In this document: piece by piece, positions 16,580 to 23,956 of the stretch
Layout: the number at the start of each line of letters is the position of its first letter
Numbering within the stretch: the stretch's first letter is position 1
Assembly: GCA_964499695.1 (NCBI GenBank)
Contig: CAZCMD010000004.1
Coordinates: forward strand, 1 to 64,000
Length of the DNA stretch: 64,000 nt
Direction of reading: 5' to 3'
Source of the DNA: JAAZBV01 sp964499695
Lineage (GTDB): Bacteria; Desulfobacterota; DSM-4660; Desulfatiglandales; HGW-15
The notes under the pieces: generated by a model
What the model saw: only the letters and a program-made list of their open reading frames with translations
Databases searched by the model: none
What the model was told of the DNA's origin: nothing
Program-made: the position numbers and the translations under genes

Positions 16580-17326
16580 TCAAAAAATCATTTTCCCTTG
16601 AACAGCGATAATCATCAGAAGTATCACCTCTATAATCTCATTTGATGCGCCTAAAAGGTCACCTGTTATACCGTTAAACTGCCTTCTGAACATACCTTTT
16701 AAAAAAAGTGTAATTGCAAATGCTAAAAGAAAAAGCACTATCCCGGTTATTCCGAAACATGCGCAAATGACGATTGCTGCCACATGTGAAATAATACGGT
16801 GCCGGTTAGTTGCATCCTTTATAAACACACCTGCCATACCCTGTTCTATTCTGGCATAGGGCATCGTAGTCTGGAGTTCAACAAGCATGCTTCTGGATAT
16901 AACCGGGATGATTATTAAAAACATAAAAGAGCCTGATGCAATAATCCGCTCAAAGGCGACCAGCTTGAGGATAATACCCAGGACAAGGGCCATTACCCCG
17001 AACGCACCAACGGATGAATCCTTCATGATGGCAAGCCGTCTCTCCCTGCCAAACCCGCCAAGGGAATCTGCCCAGTCAGCAAGGCCATCCATATGGAGTC
17101 CCCTTGTAAGCCATATTAAAAGGAGAGAGAGGATGACAGCACAACCCCATGACCATTTATCAAATGGTAAAAGACCCCATACAAAGGAGACAAAGTAAAG
17201 TATTAGCCCCAGCAATAACCCTACTGCCGGAAACCATGGAAGGGCAGATGAAAAATCATCGCCCTCCTTTCCCGGTACAGGGATTACTGTAAGTGTCCTT
17301 ATTGCTGTTATTAGCCCTTTCAACAT
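16580..17326 (-). CDS. cobS: Adenosylcobinamide-GDP ribazoletransferase (cobalamin synthase)
   Basis: CobS joins AdoCbi-GDP to alpha-ribazole or its phosphate, the last membrane step of nucleotide loop assembly. The 248-residue protein has multiple TM helices and the family blocks AIRTLTVIPVPG near the N-terminus, TRGLHMDGLADWADSLGG (conserved acidic residues) and RERRLAIMKDSSVGAFG. Its length is normal. It sits 11 bp after cobT. A GAGAA sequence before the ATG serves as ribosome site. Confidence 0.95.
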   Translation of the reverse strand: MLKGLITAIRTLTVIPVPGKEGDDFSSALPWFPAVGLLLGLILYFVSFVWGLLPFDKWSWGCAVILSLLLIWLTRGLHMDGLADWADSLGGFGRERRLAIMKDSSVGAFGVMALVLGIILKLVAFERIIASGSFMFLIIIPVISRSMLVELQTTMPYARIEQGMAGVFIKDATNRHRIISHVAAIVICACFGITGIVLFLLAFAITLFLKGMFRRQFNGITGDLLGASNEIIEVILLMIIAVQGKMIF

Positions 17327-17337
17327 CTTTTTATTCT

Positions 17338-18387
17338 CTATGCCCCTGCTTCTATACCGACATCATTAAATGTTGCCATTTCATTGTAGATACATACCGC
17401 ATCCTCAATAATCTGCATGGCACATGCTGCACCGGTTCCCTCGCCCAGCCTTAGATCAAGATCAAGTATCGGCCTTATACCCTCTTTTTCACATAAGATC
17501 ATATGCCCTTTTTCCGAGGATTTGTGTGAGAAAAAGAGATAATCTTTCACCGCAGGGCACATCCTCATTGCTACAAGGGCGCCTGCACTGGATATAAAGC
17601 CATCCACAATAACAGCCATCCTTCTTGAGGCGGCACCGAGGCACAACCCGCATATTCCGGCAATCTCAAGCCCTCCAACTGCTGCCAGGATCGACACAGG
17701 ATCATCCAATAAACTTCGGTTCATTTCAAGAGCTTTTTGAATCACCTTTATCTTCAACCTGACGCCTTCATCTTCAAGACCTGTACCCTTATCTGTTACA
17801 GCCGCAAGTTCAGCAGGAAGCAGCACTGAATAGAGGGCAGATGATGGCGTTGTATTACCGATACCCATCTCGCCTGTGGCAATCATATTAACACCATTAT
17901 TTGATGCATTTAAAGCTATTTCGATACCTGCATTAATTGCCCGTTGCGCTTCATCTATTGTCATGGCAGGGCCTTTGGCCATATTGTCGGTCGACCTTTT
18001 GATATTTTTATCTATCAACCCATGAGCATCTTCAAGTTTTTCTTTCATACCTATATCAACAACATAAACATCCGCACCTGCCCGGCGGGAAAGGACATTT
18101 ATACCGGCACCTCCTGCCAGAAAATTTTTCACCATCAGGGCGGTCACCTCCTGAGGATATGCGCTTACACCTTCTGCGACAATGCCGTGATCACCTACAA
18201 ATACATAGACCGCTTTTTTATCTATTTTGGGTCTTTCCTGTTCGTAAATTCCCACAACCCTTGCAGCCATTTCCTCAAGATATCCAAGGCTCCTTTTTGG
18301 TTTGCTAAGGTTATCAAGCCTTGCCCAGGCCTTATCTATCCATTCCTTTGAAACAGGCGTTATCTCATTTATTATCCTTCTGTACAT
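17338..18387 (-). CDS. cobT: Nicotinate-nucleotide--dimethylbenzimidazole phosphoribosyltransferase
   Basis: CobT activates the lower ligand base by transferring phosphoribose from nicotinate mononucleotide. The 349-residue protein shows LDNLSKPKRSLGYLEEMA, FVGDHGIVAEGVSAYP, GGAGINVLSRRAGADV, TGEMGIGNTTPSSA and DLDLRLGEGTGAACAM, where the Glu of LGEGTGA is the known catalytic base. The ribosome site is AAAAGGAGAT. It follows a TrpD-like phosphoribosyltransferase in the same operon, so two phosphoribosyltransferases of different families lie side by side. Confidence 0.96.
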   Translation of the reverse strand: MYRRIINEITPVSKEWIDKAWARLDNLSKPKRSLGYLEEMAARVVGIYEQERPKIDKKAVYVFVGDHGIVAEGVSAYPQEVTALMVKNFLAGGAGINVLSRRAGADVYVVDIGMKEKLEDAHGLIDKNIKRSTDNMAKGPAMTIDEAQRAINAGIEIALNASNNGVNMIATGEMGIGNTTPSSALYSVLLPAELAAVTDKGTGLEDEGVRLKIKVIQKALEMNRSLLDDPVSILAAVGGLEIAGICGLCLGAASRRMAVIVDGFISSAGALVAMRMCPAVKDYLFFSHKSSEKGHMILCEKEGIRPILDLDLRLGEGTGAACAMQIIEDAVCIYNEMATFNDVGIEAGA

Positions 18388-18411
18388 TTTATATCTCCTT
18401 TTTTCCTTAGA

Positions 18412-19548
18412 CTACTGGATAGATTGCATTTCTATATTGCATCTATTGCATAGCCTTTTTATTGTTCCATAACCTGATTCAGGTTTTCGGTTTTGTGTCC
18501 TGACCCACGATAAAAGTTTTTGAATAGCATTCCCTTTTGAAATGATCTGTTTAGCTGCTGAAACACCTTCCTTTATACTAGTGACCTTTCCAGCCATCCA
18601 TAAAACTGCACCGGTATTTAATGCCACAATATCAGACCGGTTCTTATCACCATTACCTGCCAGCAGGGATACAGCCTTAACAGCCTCTAATTCCCTGTCG
18701 GTTTCCGGTTTAATATCATTATAATCTCCCTTTGAGAGCCCTGCATCTTCCGGTGTTATCTCAAAATATTCAACTTTTTTATTTTGATTAAAATACCCTA
18801 TCCTTGAGGCACCGAGTGTTGACAGTTCATCCATACCGGCACTCATGTCACTGTTAAAACCATGAAACACTATGCCCTTCTCATAACCTATCCTCTGCAT
18901 TACCTTAAGTGTAGGCTCAATCTGTTCAGGTGCCCCCACACCCCTGACCGCTATCCTTGGTAATGCCGGGTTTGCCAGAGATGCGGCAATGTTAAGGGTT
19001 GTTCCGAAACGTATCTGAGAGAGTATCCTTCCAAGTCCCATCGGGTGTACCTCTGCGCTTGTTCCATTAAAGAGACCAAGGCCGCACCTTTCAATGGATT
19101 CCTTCACCTTTTCCACACTGCATTCAACATCCACCCCGAGAGTTTCACACAGGTCAACTGTCCCACACTTTGAGCTTAATGCCCTTGCGCCATGCCTTGC
19201 TATGGGCACACCCATGGTTGAGGCGACAATAGCCGAAAGTGTACTTATGTTAAAGGTCTTAAGTGTATCCATGCCGGTCCCGCAGTTTTCAACTACGGGT
19301 AAATCACCCAAGTTTATACTGTTTGTATCAGATTCAATGATGGCCTCAAAACACCCGACTATCTCATCATCTGTCTCTCCCTTCATCCTGAGCGCTGCAA
19401 GAAAGGCCCCCTGCTGAAGGTCAGGCTGATCTCCCTTTAATGTTTCTATCATCATCTCCTTTGCTGTTTCTCTTGATATATTATTCCCTGCCATGAGCAT
19501 GGCAATATTATCACCAAACCGCTTAAGAGAATTTTCATTATACGCCAT
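18412..19548 (-). CDS. TrpD-like (anthranilate phosphoribosyltransferase family) protein in a cobamide operon
   Basis: This 378-residue protein has the glycosyltransferase family 3 fold of TrpD: an N-terminal helical domain (residues 1-75), then ENCGTGMDTLKTFNIST (PRPP loop, with GTGMD where TrpD usually has GTGGD), VPIARHGARALSSKCGTVD, ASLANPAL, and an acidic VFHGFNSDMSAGMDE segment. A C-terminal extension with CNRCNIE follows. TrpD transfers phosphoribose from PRPP to anthranilate. No other trp gene is nearby; instead it is the second gene of a B12-riboswitch operon next to cobT. A role in attaching phosphoribose to an alternative cobamide base is possible but inferred. The ribosome site is AGGAGGT. 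Confidence 0.85.
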   Translation of the reverse strand: MAYNENSLKRFGDNIAMLMAGNNISRETAKEMMIETLKGDQPDLQQGAFLAALRMKGETDDEIVGCFEAIIESDTNSINLGDLPVVENCGTGMDTLKTFNISTLSAIVASTMGVPIARHGARALSSKCGTVDLCETLGVDVECSVEKVKESIERCGLGLFNGTSAEVHPMGLGRILSQIRFGTTLNIAASLANPALPRIAVRGVGAPEQIEPTLKVMQRIGYEKGIVFHGFNSDMSAGMDELSTLGASRIGYFNQNKKVEYFEITPEDAGLSKGDYNDIKPETDRELEAVKAVSLLAGNGDKNRSDIVALNTGAVLWMAGKVTSIKEGVSAAKQIISKGNAIQKLLSWVRTQNRKPESGYGTIKRLCNRCNIEMQSIQ

Positions 19549-19557
19549 GTTTACCTC

Positions 19558-20577
19558 CTAAAACTTATTGATAATCACCTTTTTAATAGAGCTATTTTTT
19601 AATGCTGCTATACACTCAGGTATTTCATCAAGTGATGCAAAACGTGGTGACAGGAATGAGAGATCGATTTCATCATTCTCTATCATTCTGATGGCATCCC
19701 TGAAATCACAGGCGTTACACCCGTATGAACCAGTCAGAACAAGCTCCCTGTAATGTATTTCATTCATGTCTATATTGTTAATACCCATGCCCCTGTTGTT
19801 TCCTGAAAATAAGATTGCGGAAGCTCCAGATTTCATAAAACGCCAGAAATCCCAGTTCAAACCATCAGGGCAGCATGGGACAATAAGATCAAAGCCCCTG
19901 GTATTATTTTGGGCGTTTAATGATGATTCAATGGATTTTACATCTGCCTCTATTACCTTTGCATTTACAGGGATCTGACCATCAAGCTTCCGCCTCTCTC
20001 TGTCAACAATTACCACCTCACCAAATCCCTTTGACAACAAGAATTCGGCAAAAATAGAACCAACTGAACCTGCACCAATAATAAGGGCTGACCCATTTTT
20101 CACATGCACCTTATTAAAGGCGGATATGCAGCATGCAAGGGGTTCTGCAAGGGCAAGTTCTGCGATATTACGGCTTGCTGTTACATGTATAAGGCTTGAT
20201 ATCTCATCACTTTTAAAGGGTACAAACTCTCTGAATAGCCCGTCCTGATTAAAACCGTATATCTTTATTGATTCGCAGCGTGATGTATGGTCATCAAGGC
20301 AGTTAAGGCATTTGCCGCAATAGATACCGGGATAAACAGCTACAACATCACCTTTTTGAAATCTTTCATTATCGGTATCAATCACAACCCCTGCCCCCTC
20401 ATGGCCAGGTATCCTTGGCAGTACAAGGTCTCTGTGTCCATTGATCAGCATCTTGACATCAGTGCCGCATATGGCAGCGCTCAGCATTTTTACGATGACA
20501 CCGCCGGATGGAAGAACTGGTTCAGGGATTTCTCTGATTTCAATGTTATTCAAGCCTGTGATTAGTGCAGCTTTCAT
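19558..20577 (-). CDS. Zinc-type alcohol dehydrogenase (MDR family) in a cobamide operon
   Basis: A 339-residue MDR-superfamily oxidoreductase. Catalytic-zinc residues appear in AAICGTDVK and PGHEGAGVV. The structural-zinc lobe is CGKCLNCLDDHTSRC, with four cysteines. The nucleotide-binding glycine motif is GAGSVGS in LIIGAGSVGSIFAEF. It resembles threonine or sorbitol dehydrogenases. It is the first gene behind the cobalamin riboswitch and terminator hairpin, so its expression should fall when cobalamin is abundant. It is not a standard cobamide enzyme; it may supply a precursor of the side chain or lower ligand, but the substrate is unknown. Confidence 0.88.
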   Translation of the reverse strand: MKAALITGLNNIEIREIPEPVLPSGGVIVKMLSAAICGTDVKMLINGHRDLVLPRIPGHEGAGVVIDTDNERFQKGDVVAVYPGIYCGKCLNCLDDHTSRCESIKIYGFNQDGLFREFVPFKSDEISSLIHVTASRNIAELALAEPLACCISAFNKVHVKNGSALIIGAGSVGSIFAEFLLSKGFGEVVIVDRERRKLDGQIPVNAKVIEADVKSIESSLNAQNNTRGFDLIVPCCPDGLNWDFWRFMKSGASAILFSGNNRGMGINNIDMNEIHYRELVLTGSYGCNACDFRDAIRMIENDEIDLSFLSPRFASLDEIPECIAALKNSSIKKVIINKF

Positions 20578-20598
20578 TGTTTACCTTTTAAAATAAAA

Positions 20599-20637
20599 AA
20601 AGGGTTCCGGAAGGTATATAACCTTCCGGAACCCTTT
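20599..20637 (-). terminator. 17-bp terminator hairpin of the cobalamin riboswitch
   Basis: AAAGGGTTCCGGAAGGT (20599-20615) pairs perfectly with ACCTTCCGGAACCCTTT (20621-20637) around a 5-nt loop, followed on the minus strand by a T-run. It lies between the riboswitch aptamer and the first operon gene. It is probably the expression platform that stops transcription when cobalamin binds. Confidence 0.92.
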
Positions 20638-20659
20638 ACCATCAAGTTCCTATATATCA

Positions 20660-20835
20660 ATCATTCAACTCGTCTTCTGACTTCCCCTTACCTTCCGGCT
20701 GCCTTCCCATTTTGATAAATCAAAACAGTGACAACTTATCGCCTCAGGCCTAACTACGGGGTCACAGCGGCGGGACCGTTCCCGATTTTAACGGGATTCC
20801 GTACGGAGAATGACTGTTTATTATGCCACCTTATC
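20660..20835 (-). promoter_or_regulatory. Cobalamin (AdoCbl) riboswitch
   Basis: Read on the minus strand, the leader contains a GGTGGCATAATAA start, a hairpin pairing CCCG with CGGG followed by GGAACGGTCCCGCCGCTG, and a B12 box-like GGGGAAGTCAGAAGACGAG. These match the conserved core of the cobalamin riboswitch class in the right order and spacing. A terminator hairpin and the dehydrogenase-trpD-like-cobT-cobS-cobD-cbiB operon follow. Confidence 0.92.
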
Positions 20836-20914
20836 GCAGTATTTGAGCTTTTTTTATCATGCCCGGTTTTTAGCCTCAAAAAGCAGGCGCAAGGTGATTT
20901 ATTATCCTGATGTT

Positions 20915-20941
20915 TTTATAAAACAAAATCTATTTTGTCAA
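20915..20941 (-). promoter_or_regulatory. Probable sigma-70 promoter of the riboswitch operon
   Basis: On the minus strand TTGACA (20941-20936) is followed after 15 nt by TATAAA (20920-20915). The -35 is perfect and the -10 strong, though the spacer is short. The position, just upstream of the aptamer, fits. Confidence 0.6.
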
Positions 20942-21011
20942 CGTGAATATTCCTGGTAGTAAAAACCCTGGGGCTTGCGCCCATAACCCTGCACCTTTAT
21001 TCACATTTCCG

Positions 21012-21040
21012 TTGACACCAGTTGCTTATATTTCTATATT
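21012..21040 (+). promoter_or_regulatory. Sigma-70 promoter of the SDR gene
   Basis: TTGACA (21012-21017), an exact 17-nt spacer and TATATT (21035-21040) lie 35 bp before the SDR start codon. It is back-to-back with the promoter of the cobalamin operon, so the two divergent units share this intergenic region. Confidence 0.7.
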
Positions 21041-21074
21041 CGTTTCAAAATACATTCAATAGAGGGGTAAACAG

Positions 21075-21995
21075 ATGGGTGACTACAAAGGGAAAACAGC
21101 CTTTATCACCGGTGCTGCAAACGGTGTCGGCCTTGGCATGGCTATCGCTTTTGCAAAAGAAGGCATCAATGTCATAATGAGTGATATCCGCAAAGCCGAC
21201 CTTGATAAATCAGCCGAAGAGGTCAAAAAATATAATAAAAATGTATACACCATTGCGGTTGACGTCTCAGATCGCAAGGCCATGAAAGAGGCTGCAGACG
21301 AGGCTGAAAAGGCCTTTGGCAAAATCCATATCCTCTGCAATAATGCTGGGATAAATATATTTGGCCCCCTTGATAAGGCCACCTTTGATGACTGGGACTG
21401 GATGTTCAATGTCTGCTTTTGGGGACAGGTTAATGGCATTGTTCATTTCCTGCCAAAAATAAAAGCACATGGTGAAGGCGGACACGTTGTAAACACATCC
21501 TCAATGGCAGCATTTGTTACATCACACGGAACAGGAATTCACAGCGCCATTAAGGCAGCTTTACGAGGCATGTCAGAAACACTCTGGTACAACCTTGCCC
21601 CTCAGAATATATGGGTTTCAATTGTTTGCCCGGGTTTTGTAAATTCCAAGATAGGGAAGACCGAAGAGCTAAGGCCTGACAGGTTTAAAAACAGCGGCTA
21701 TAATACCGGTGGAGGCAAGTATTTAGACATGGAAGACCCTGAGAAATTTCCCGGAATGTCACCCATTGAAGTTGGTGAGAGGATTTTGAAAGGAATGAAA
21801 AACAGGGACCTGTTTATATTCACCCATGCAGAGATGAAGGAAGAGGTGAAGGAAAACTTTGACTGGATACTCTCCTATTTTCCTGATGAAGAGATTAACC
21901 AAAAGCGGAAGGCATTTGAAAACAACCGGAGAAAGGCGAATGTGGAAGATCGTGTTAAATATGACACGCGGGGCAAGATAGTCCATAAACCATAA
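21075..21995 (+). CDS. Short-chain dehydrogenase/reductase with His in place of the catalytic Tyr
   Basis: A 306-residue Rossmann-fold protein with the cofactor glycine motif TGAANGVGLGMA, DVSDR, NNAGIN and the serine motif VVNTSSMAAF. The expected YxxxK catalytic pair reads H-S-A-I-K: the lysine is kept but the tyrosine is a histidine (codon CAC, read directly). The C-terminal part (PGFVNSKIG onward) resembles SDRs of unassigned substrate. The enzyme may be inactive as a classical SDR or use His as acid/base. It lies between two cobalamin loci but on the opposite strand with its own promoter, so no link to cobamides is shown. The ribosome site is AGAGGGG. Confidence 0.88.
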   Translation: MGDYKGKTAFITGAANGVGLGMAIAFAKEGINVIMSDIRKADLDKSAEEVKKYNKNVYTIAVDVSDRKAMKEAADEAEKAFGKIHILCNNAGINIFGPLDKATFDDWDWMFNVCFWGQVNGIVHFLPKIKAHGEGGHVVNTSSMAAFVTSHGTGIHSAIKAALRGMSETLWYNLAPQNIWVSIVCPGFVNSKIGKTEELRPDRFKNSGYNTGGGKYLDMEDPEKFPGMSPIEVGERILKGMKNRDLFIFTHAEMKEEVKENFDWILSYFPDEEINQKRKAFENNRRKANVEDRVKYDTRGKIVHKP

Positions 21996-21999
21996 ACAG

Positions 22000-22066
22000 C
22001 TATCAGCTTTCAGCGGTCAGCATTGTAGAAAGGGCACGATACGTCGTGTCCCTACCCTTCTTTGTA
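22000..22066. repeat. Short repeat block after the SDR gene
   Basis: AGCTATCAGCTTTCAGCGG is a repetitive-looking motif directly after the SDR stop. It is followed by a palindrome GGGCACGA-TACG-TCGTGTCC (one wobble pair) inside a GTAGAAAG...CTACCCTTCTTT frame. The palindrome could form a hairpin between the convergent SDR and cobA genes. No coding content is seen. Confidence 0.5.
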
Positions 22067-22114
22067 TATGTGACTATTTTTCAAACCTTGAACCTTAAGC
22101 CCTGTGCCTCTTTT

Positions 22115-22630
22115 TTACTTTTCTATCCCCTCCCTGGCCATTACACCCTTATTGTAATAATGTTTAACCTCTTTCATCTCTGTAACAAGGTCGGCTATTT
22201 CAATAATTCTGGGGTCAGCATTTCTACCGGTTATGATCAACTCCATCTCTTCTGGTTTTTCAGCTATTAACTTGAGCAGGTCATCAACACTTATCAGGTT
22301 ATAATATGTAGCAATATTTGCCTCATCAAGAATGAGTACATGGTATTTCCCTGAGTGCATGATCTCCCTGACCTCTTTCAACCCCGCCTTGGCTGCCTGA
22401 ACATCCTCTTCAGTAGGGTCACCCTTGATAAAGCAGCCCCTCCCATACTGTTTTACAGTAATATGATCTGCTAAAACCTTGAATGTCTCCTGCTCACTGT
22501 ATTTCATACCCTTTACAAACTGGGCAATATAAACATTAAGCCCTGCCCCATAGGCCCTCATGGCAAGACCGAGCGCCGCTGTTGTTTTGCCCTTACCGTC
22601 ACCAGTATAAACCTGAATGTATCCTTTCAT
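22115..22630 (-). CDS. cobA: Corrinoid adenosyltransferase (CobA/BtuR family)
   Basis: This ATP:cob(I)alamin/cob(I)yrinic acid adenosyltransferase forms the upper Co-C5' bond. The ATG at 22630 (MKGYIQVYTGDGKGKT) is chosen over the longer frame because GGGGG lies about 7 nt before it; this gives 171 residues. The P-loop GDGKGKTTAALGLAMRA, AQFVKG, ILDEANIATYYNLI and the ELIITGRNADPRIIEIADLV stretch are family signatures. It is the last gene of the second cobalamin locus, downstream of cobU. Confidence 0.95.
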   Translation of the reverse strand: MKGYIQVYTGDGKGKTTAALGLAMRAYGAGLNVYIAQFVKGMKYSEQETFKVLADHITVKQYGRGCFIKGDPTEEDVQAAKAGLKEVREIMHSGKYHVLILDEANIATYYNLISVDDLLKLIAEKPEEMELIITGRNADPRIIEIADLVTEMKEVKHYYNKGVMAREGIEK

Positions 22631-22682
22631 TACAATCCCCCAGCATGTGATAGCATGCATCTCAAATTTAAAATTTCAAATT

Positions 22683-23228
22683 TTAATTTTCTTTAAGAAC
22701 CACAGGTATCCCAGCAAATGTGATAACAACCTTTTGAGCTACACCTGCTATCTTCCTGTTCATCGTACCTGATGCATCACGGTACATCCGTGCAAGCTTG
22801 TTTTCAGGAACAATGCCCATGCCAACTTCATTACTGACAAGCACTACCCTGCCTTTTATATCAGATAACGATTTAACAAGCTTATCTATTTCATTGTAGA
22901 CCACGTCAACCTCAGACTCATATTTCATATAGAGGTTACTTAACCACAGGGTGAGACAGTCCACAAGTATTATGGTCTTGTTTGAATCCAGCTCCATAAT
23001 CTTCTGTGCTATATCAAGACTCTCCTCAACTGTTGTCCATTCATTTCCACGTTCCTGTTGATGACGCCTTATACGGTAGTGCATTTCATCATCAAATGCC
23101 TGTGCAGTGGCTAGAAAAAATCTGTTACCCTCCATTTTATTACACATATCGAGTGCAAGAGAGCTCTTTCCGCTGCGTACACCGCCGAGTACAAGCATAC
23201 ATCCATTTTTAAATTCCGTTTTAAACAT
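22683..23228 (-). CDS. cobU: Adenosylcobinamide kinase/guanylyltransferase
   Basis: CobU phosphorylates AdoCbi and transfers GMP to make AdoCbi-GDP. The start at 23228 (MFKTEFKNG) has AGAGGA six nt upstream and gives 181 residues, the usual size; the longer frame is not needed. The P-loop is GGVRSGKSSLA, RIRRHQQERG carries the guanylylated His, and DCLTLWLSN and SNEVGMGIVP follow. The start codon overlaps the last codons of the RAYT gene by 8 bp, so its ribosome site lies inside that transposase gene. Confidence 0.95.
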   Translation of the reverse strand: MFKTEFKNGCMLVLGGVRSGKSSLALDMCNKMEGNRFFLATAQAFDDEMHYRIRRHQQERGNEWTTVEESLDIAQKIMELDSNKTIILVDCLTLWLSNLYMKYESEVDVVYNEIDKLVKSLSDIKGRVVLVSNEVGMGIVPENKLARMYRDASGTMNRKIAGVAQKVVITFAGIPVVLKEN

Positions 23229-23865
23229 TTTGCATCCTCTGTATTTCAGGGTTTTCCGGATTATATTTATCAAGATGCCATTTATAAGGATTATTCAATA
23301 TGTATTCCCTTGTTTCTGATAAATCAATCTCATTTCTTGTTACATGTTCATAGTAGTTGCGCTGCCAGAGTTTATCATTAAATGGTTTCCACCCGTTTTG
23401 CTTAATGCCTTTGATGTAATCATTGGTGGTCATTGTCTTAAACCATTGTACAATTTCATTAATTGATTGATGAATGTTATTTTTCTGTAGGGGCAGACCT
23501 GCGTGTCTGTCCTGTTTTTGAATTTTGTTAATATTGGTACGATTTTCCAAATCAGGTTCGTTGGAATATGGAGTTTCCGGGCGGACACACAGGTCCGCCC
23601 CTACAATTTGTATTATTCCATGGAAATGATTGGGCATTACAACATATTCATCACATTTTATATGGCTATATTTTTTCTCAATCTCCCTGAACCATTTCTC
23701 CACCATTCGCCCCGCATCATTCAATACCATACCCTTATCTGATATCTCACCAAACAGACATCTTTTATCATGTGTGCATATGGTTACAAAATAATATCCC
23801 GGAGTGGAATAATCATATCCCTTTAACCTGATGGATTTCCGTCTGTGTTCATTTATGTTATTCAT
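23221..23865 (-). CDS. REP-associated tyrosine transposase (RAYT, IS200/IS605-like) with an in-frame REP insertion
   Basis: This 214-residue Y1 transposase has an RRKSIRLKGYDYS N-terminus, YYFVTICTHDKRCLFGEI, the HUH motif in MPNHFHGII, and the catalytic tyrosine region WQRNYYEHVTRNE. Family members are about 170-180 residues; the excess here is one block after the HUH motif (starting GADLCVRPE and ending RHAGLPLQ) that is the translation of a GTAGGGGC element (23487-23604) read in frame. A second copy of the element lies just before the start codon. The gene is inserted between cbiP and cobU. Whether it remains active with the insert is unknown. Confidence 0.88.
   Translation of the reverse strand: MNNINEHRRKSIRLKGYDYSTPGYYFVTICTHDKRCLFGEISDKGMVLNDAGRMVEKWFREIEKKYSHIKCDEYVVMPNHFHGIIQIVGADLCVRPETPYSNEPDLENRTNINKIQKQDRHAGLPLQKNNIHQSINEIVQWFKTMTTNDYIKGIKQNGWKPFNDKLWQRNYYEHVTRNEIDLSETREYILNNPYKWHLDKYNPENPEIQRMQNV
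23487..23604. repeat. REP-like element embedded in the RAYT coding sequence
   Basis: The termini GTAGGGGCAGACC and GGTCCGCCCCTAC are inverted, as are the inner arms TGCGTGTCTGTCC and GGGCGGACACACA. The reading frame of the transposase stays open through the whole element. It is the same family as 16494-16565 and 23874-23950. Confidence 0.88.
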
Positions 23866-23873
23866 TTTTTATT

Positions 23874-23950
23874 GTAGGGGCAACCCCCTGTGGTTGTCCA
23901 TCGACTGCACTATCTAAACCATTTGGGCAGGCACAGAGGCCTACCCCTAC
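23874..23950. repeat. REP-like element upstream of the RAYT gene
   Basis: It begins GTAGGGGCAACCCCCTGTGG and ends GGCACAGAGGCCTACCCCTAC, a diverged member of the GTAGGGGC family. It fills most of the gap between cbiP and the transposase start, as is usual for REPs near their RAYT gene. Confidence 0.8.
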
Positions 23951-23956
23951 ACTATT

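Noticed and set aside
20728..20910. Plus-strand open frame over the riboswitch
   Set aside because: The region is explained by the minus-strand cobalamin riboswitch; the frame has no homology and no ribosome site.
23487..23950. CRISPR-like array near the RAYT gene
   Set aside because: The copies are inverted-ended elements of unequal spacing, not direct repeats with spacers.
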